This document shows positions 29,759 through 32,671 of a DNA stretch of 32,671 bases, piece by piece; the first letter of the stretch is position 1; the number at the start of each line of letters is the position of its first letter. Both the position numbers and the translations under genes were made by a program. This DNA is from an uncultured Clostridia bacterium (GTDB lineage: Bacteria > Bacillota > Clostridia > Lachnospirales > Anaerotignaceae): positions 1-32,671 of the forward strand of contig CALWSR010000035.1 in assembly GCA_944384265.1 (NCBI GenBank). The letters are read 5' to 3'. The notes below the pieces were generated by a model that was not told the DNA's origin, ran no database searches, and worked only from the letters and a program-made list of their open reading frames with translations.

Positions 29759-32185
29759 TCATTCCACACCACGGAAATAATGTCCCTTGGTGCTTCCTTT
29801 TTCATTCATTTGGTGCAATAAAATTTTTGTTTCCACATTTTGTGTAGTGCAGTCCTCTGTCATATCTGCATAAGCATCGAGTATTTTTTTTGTTCTTTGC
29901 CCTCCCTCTTTTGTAAAAAGAAGACGAACGCTTCCCGTAGTGCTTTGCAATATTTCATCATAAAATTTTAGTGTGAACAAAGGCTTTGCATTTAATATGG
30001 TGCAAACACATTGCCTGCAATCAGGCATCAAAGGAAATTTCATTGCTTTTCTGTCTTTTAAAAAGTATAGTCCATCTTTTCCCTTTTCAGAACAATAAAT
30101 GCCTGCTTTTTTTCCTCCTGCAAAATTTCCAATGGGACACTGCTGTGTTGTCATCAAAGGTAAATAGCCATATACCACCATTTCACAATCCTTGTCTGCC
30201 ATGGCATTGATTTCTTCCAAATTGTTTTCTACCGAAACACAAATTGTATCTGCACCTGCTTTTTTCCAAAAATCAATGGCAGCTTTATTCAGTACATTCA
30301 TATTATAGTCTATTGTAATTTTTTTATCCGTTTTTGCAATATCTTCCAGCTGTCCCGGCGTTCTGACTAAAAAACCATCCATATTGCTTTTTTTCAATTT
30401 CTCTACCAATTCTTTATAAATGGCTTCTGTTTGCTTTCTTTCAATGCGGGGAAGTGCTGCATAAAGCTGAATGCGATTTTTGTGACATATATCAATATAT
30501 TTTTGATAATTTTTTTCAAAATCCTCTGTCAGTTCATAATATAAAATATGCACATGACTATGATTGCTTGCCACATCAAACTGTTCCTTTGTACTAACAA
30601 GCACATTTAAATTTTTCATTGTTATCAGAGGTCTTTTTTGACTGCTTTCCATTTTAATAGGAGAGGTTTTTCTTTTACATTTTTTTAATATAGCTTTTTG
30701 CAAAGCATCTGTTGCGGCTCTGCGCAATTCATTAATACTGCTGATACCAATGTAAATATTCTCCTCTGCCTCCACCTGCAGTTCTTTTATCACAAAAGGA
30801 GTGGAACCAGTTTTCATAATTTGCTGTTTTAATTTTTCAACAGATAAGGGCTGTTTTTGTGCCAATTCCACCACAGCGCCCTTTTGGTATACCACACTTC
30901 CCCTGTTGTCCCAAAGCTGAAGAGAGAAAGGCTGTCCTGCTTTTGCACGCAATTTTCCATATACAGCCAATTTTCTCATATCCTTTTGCCATGTTTTTTG
31001 TAAAGCATCCTCCAACGATTTGTCATGGGTTTTGTACACTACATCATTTTTAGAAATATCTCCCTCCATACTTAGGCTGATGACCTCTCCCGCTTTGGAA
31101 GCCTTTGAAATACCACTGCCCACATGAGGCTGCTTTTGCGTCCAAATTTCAATACCATCTCCAGGAACAAAGGGTTCTCTTGTACGTATAAAAACACGTC
31201 CTATTTTTTCATTGTAGCTGTCTACAAATCCGGCCTTCAGTCCCCATGTTTTTGGGCGTTCTATACTCATCATATCACTGCCCCCGTTTGTTTTATAATA
31301 GCCTTCTGTAAAACCGCCTCGGTTGAATAGCTGTGTCAGTATTTTTAAATCCTTTGTATCCACTTGATAGTGAGATGGAGATTTTTCATATAAATCTAAA
31401 TATTTTCTGTAAATCTGTGTTACTCCTGCCACATATACAGGGCTTTTCATACGTCCTTCTATTTTGAGAGAGGCAACGCCGCTTTCAATCAATTCCGGCA
31501 ATATGGTAATGGTTTGCATATCCTTTGGAGAAAGCAAATGTCCCTCTGCTAATTTATCATAGCCTTTGTATAATGTATAAGGCAAACGGCAGGTCTGAGC
31601 GCATCTTCCTCTGTTTCCGCTTCTTCCTCCCAGCATACTGCTCATAATACATTGACCGGAATAACAAACACAAAGAGCCCCATGAACAAATACTTCAATT
31701 TCAGCCTCTGTATTTTCAGCAATATATTTTACCTCTTCCAAAGAAAGCTCTCTGCTCAATACAATTTTAGAAAAGCCCTGTTCATATAAAAATGCAACAT
31801 CTTTTATATGATTGGCTGTTAATTGTGTACTGGCGTGCAATGGCATATCAGCAAAATGCTTTTTGACAAGCATGGCTGCTCCCACATCCTGAAGTATCAG
31901 CGCATCCACACCCATTTCATAAAGCTTTTTTACATATTCCAAAAAGGAATCCATTTCTTTTTCTTTGTATAATGTATTAACTGTCACATACAAATTGACA
32001 TTTCTCAAATGACAATAATCACAAGCCTGCTGTAATTGTTCTATGGAAAAATTGTTGGCATACTGTCTTGCACTAAATTCTTTGCCTCCAACATAAACTG
32101 CATTACAACCATTATTGACTGCCGCATAAATACTTTCCATAGAGCCTGCCGGCGACAACAGCTCAGGTAAAATCTTTTTTTCCAT
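29759..32185 (-). CDS. U32 family peptidase (RlhA/DUF3656 type)
   Basis: An 808-aa protein of the U32 family. The N-terminal TIM-like domain starts 'ELLSPAGSMESIYAAVNNGCNAVYVGG'. The signature Cys cluster is at C172, C174, C179, C195 and C199 ('GALCVCYSGQC', 'GRCAQTCRLPY'). A DUF3656-like middle (about 370-480) and a second U32-like half (about 515-720) with 'CRQCVC' follow. Related enzymes (RlhA, TrhP) hydroxylate rRNA or tRNA rather than cut proteins, so the peptidase name may mislead. AAGGGGA precedes the ATG. It lies 27 nt after the coiled-coil gene and 18 nt before the SEDS gene, so it belongs to one operon. Confidence 0.93.
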   Translation of the reverse strand: MEKKILPELLSPAGSMESIYAAVNNGCNAVYVGGKEFSARQYANNFSIEQLQQACDYCHLRNVNLYVTVNTLYKEKEMDSFLEYVKKLYEMGVDALILQDVGAAMLVKKHFADMPLHASTQLTANHIKDVAFLYEQGFSKIVLSRELSLEEVKYIAENTEAEIEVFVHGALCVCYSGQCIMSSMLGGRSGNRGRCAQTCRLPYTLYKGYDKLAEGHLLSPKDMQTITILPELIESGVASLKIEGRMKSPVYVAGVTQIYRKYLDLYEKSPSHYQVDTKDLKILTQLFNRGGFTEGYYKTNGGSDMMSIERPKTWGLKAGFVDSYNEKIGRVFIRTREPFVPGDGIEIWTQKQPHVGSGISKASKAGEVISLSMEGDISKNDVVYKTHDKSLEDALQKTWQKDMRKLAVYGKLRAKAGQPFSLQLWDNRGSVVYQKGAVVELAQKQPLSVEKLKQQIMKTGSTPFVIKELQVEAEENIYIGISSINELRRAATDALQKAILKKCKRKTSPIKMESSQKRPLITMKNLNVLVSTKEQFDVASNHSHVHILYYELTEDFEKNYQKYIDICHKNRIQLYAALPRIERKQTEAIYKELVEKLKKSNMDGFLVRTPGQLEDIAKTDKKITIDYNMNVLNKAAIDFWKKAGADTICVSVENNLEEINAMADKDCEMVVYGYLPLMTTQQCPIGNFAGGKKAGIYCSEKGKDGLYFLKDRKAMKFPLMPDCRQCVCTILNAKPLFTLKFYDEILQSTTGSVRLLFTKEGGQRTKKILDAYADMTEDCTTQNVETKILLHQMNEKGSTKGHYFRGVE

Positions 32186-32212
32186 GGTTTGTCCCCTTCC
32201 AATGCGATTTTT

Positions 32213-32671
32213 TTATTTTCTGTGGGATTTAATTCTGTTGTAATTTCTTGTATAGGAATCATGACTTTTGTTTTCTGATGCAATTTTTTGCTGTGCTGTT
32301 TGCAGCTGTTGCTTCAACTGCTCTGTCAAGCTTTTTTCTGCCTCCAGCTTCTGCTGCAATGCAGAGATTTCTCTTTGTTTTTCCAACTGTTGCTGCAGTT
32401 GAGAAAACTCCTGCTTTTTTTCTTCTAATGCCTGTTTTTGCTCCAACTGCTTTTCAAGCTCCTGGGTTTTTTTTCTTTCCTCTTCTAACTGCAGTTCAAA
32501 ATCAAATAACTGATGCTCCATTTCCTTTTCTTTGTTTCGCCAATCAGATTCTATTTTATGGATGTTTTCATTTTTTTCATTTGCTTGCTGAAGCTCTCTT
32601 TGCAGCCGCTCTGTTTTTTGCTTCTCTTCCTCCAGCTGTGCAGAAATGGCTGTCAGTTCTTCTGTGTATCC
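32213..32671 (-). CDS. Coiled-coil protein, partial (possible extended ZapA)
   Basis: The frame is open to the window edge (GYTEELTAISAQLEEE... onwards), so the N-terminus is missing. The visible 152 residues are one long Gln/Glu/Lys/Leu coiled coil, ending in a short basic tail. In many clostridia a ZapA-domain cell-division protein with a long coiled-coil tail precedes the U32 gene. That context makes a ZapA-like protein the best guess; the ZapA domain itself is not visible here. Confidence 0.65.
   Translation of the reverse strand, partial: GYTEELTAISAQLEEEKQKTERLQRELQQANEKNENIHKIESDWRNKEKEMEHQLFDFELQLEEERKKTQELEKQLEQKQALEEKKQEFSQLQQQLEKQREISALQQKLEAEKSLTEQLKQQLQTAQQKIASENKSHDSYTRNYNRIKSHRK

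Overview
The window looks like chromosome of a low-GC, AT-rich Bacillota, most likely a clostridium of the Lachnospirales type. The grounds are the strong GGAGG ribosome sites, the gene families (YebC, YigZ, DUF896, PrsW, SEDS/PBP pair, long U32 peptidase with a coiled-coil gene in front) and the divergent ParE/ParC-like pair. No species can be named from sequence alone.

Left part (1-15774) is accessory DNA. It lies between two ~195-bp direct copies of one hairpin-rich sequence (331-525 and 15581-15774, roughly 85-90% identical by eye). The right copy includes the last codons and the terminator of yebC. Inside, reading on the minus strand, are: an XRE regulator with a clear promoter, then hsdR, hsdS, a small two-TM membrane protein and hsdM (a type I restriction-modification operon in unusual order); a VbhA-like antitoxin and a fic toxin gene broken by a 7-bp tandem duplication; a SHOCT-like small protein plus three large serine recombinase genes, the middle one lacking the catalytic domain, behind a ~450-nt structured leader; then a decayed zone with a MobC-like ribbon-helix-helix gene carrying two in-frame TAG codons, other coding remnants, an unknown ~220-aa plus-strand gene and iteron-like repeats. 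This is a recombinase-associated defence island in partial decay.

Middle part (15763-20160) is ordinary chromosome: yebC, yigZ, two tandem paralogous small proteins (58 and 56 aa), a DUF896 protein, a 580-aa zinc-ribbon protein of unknown role, and tRNA-Ser(CGA) with its own promoter and terminator.

Right part (20183-32671) holds a two-gene operon for a type IIA topoisomerase (ParE-like and ParC-like), an ~850-bp AT-rich gene-free stretch, then a minus-strand run: a coiled-coil protein (cut by the window edge, perhaps an extended ZapA), a U32 peptidase of the RlhA/DUF3656 kind, a SEDS glycosyltransferase, a class B penicillin-binding protein and a PrsW-type membrane protease. A separately promoted Nudix hydrolase and a small acidic, cysteine-rich membrane protein follow. 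The SEDS-PBP pair forms a peptidoglycan polymerase/crosslinking unit.

The most useful leads are the membrane protein inside the restriction operon, the recombinase trio with its catalytic-domain-less middle member and long leader, the reversible-looking fic frameshift, and the long flanking repeats with internal paired sites.
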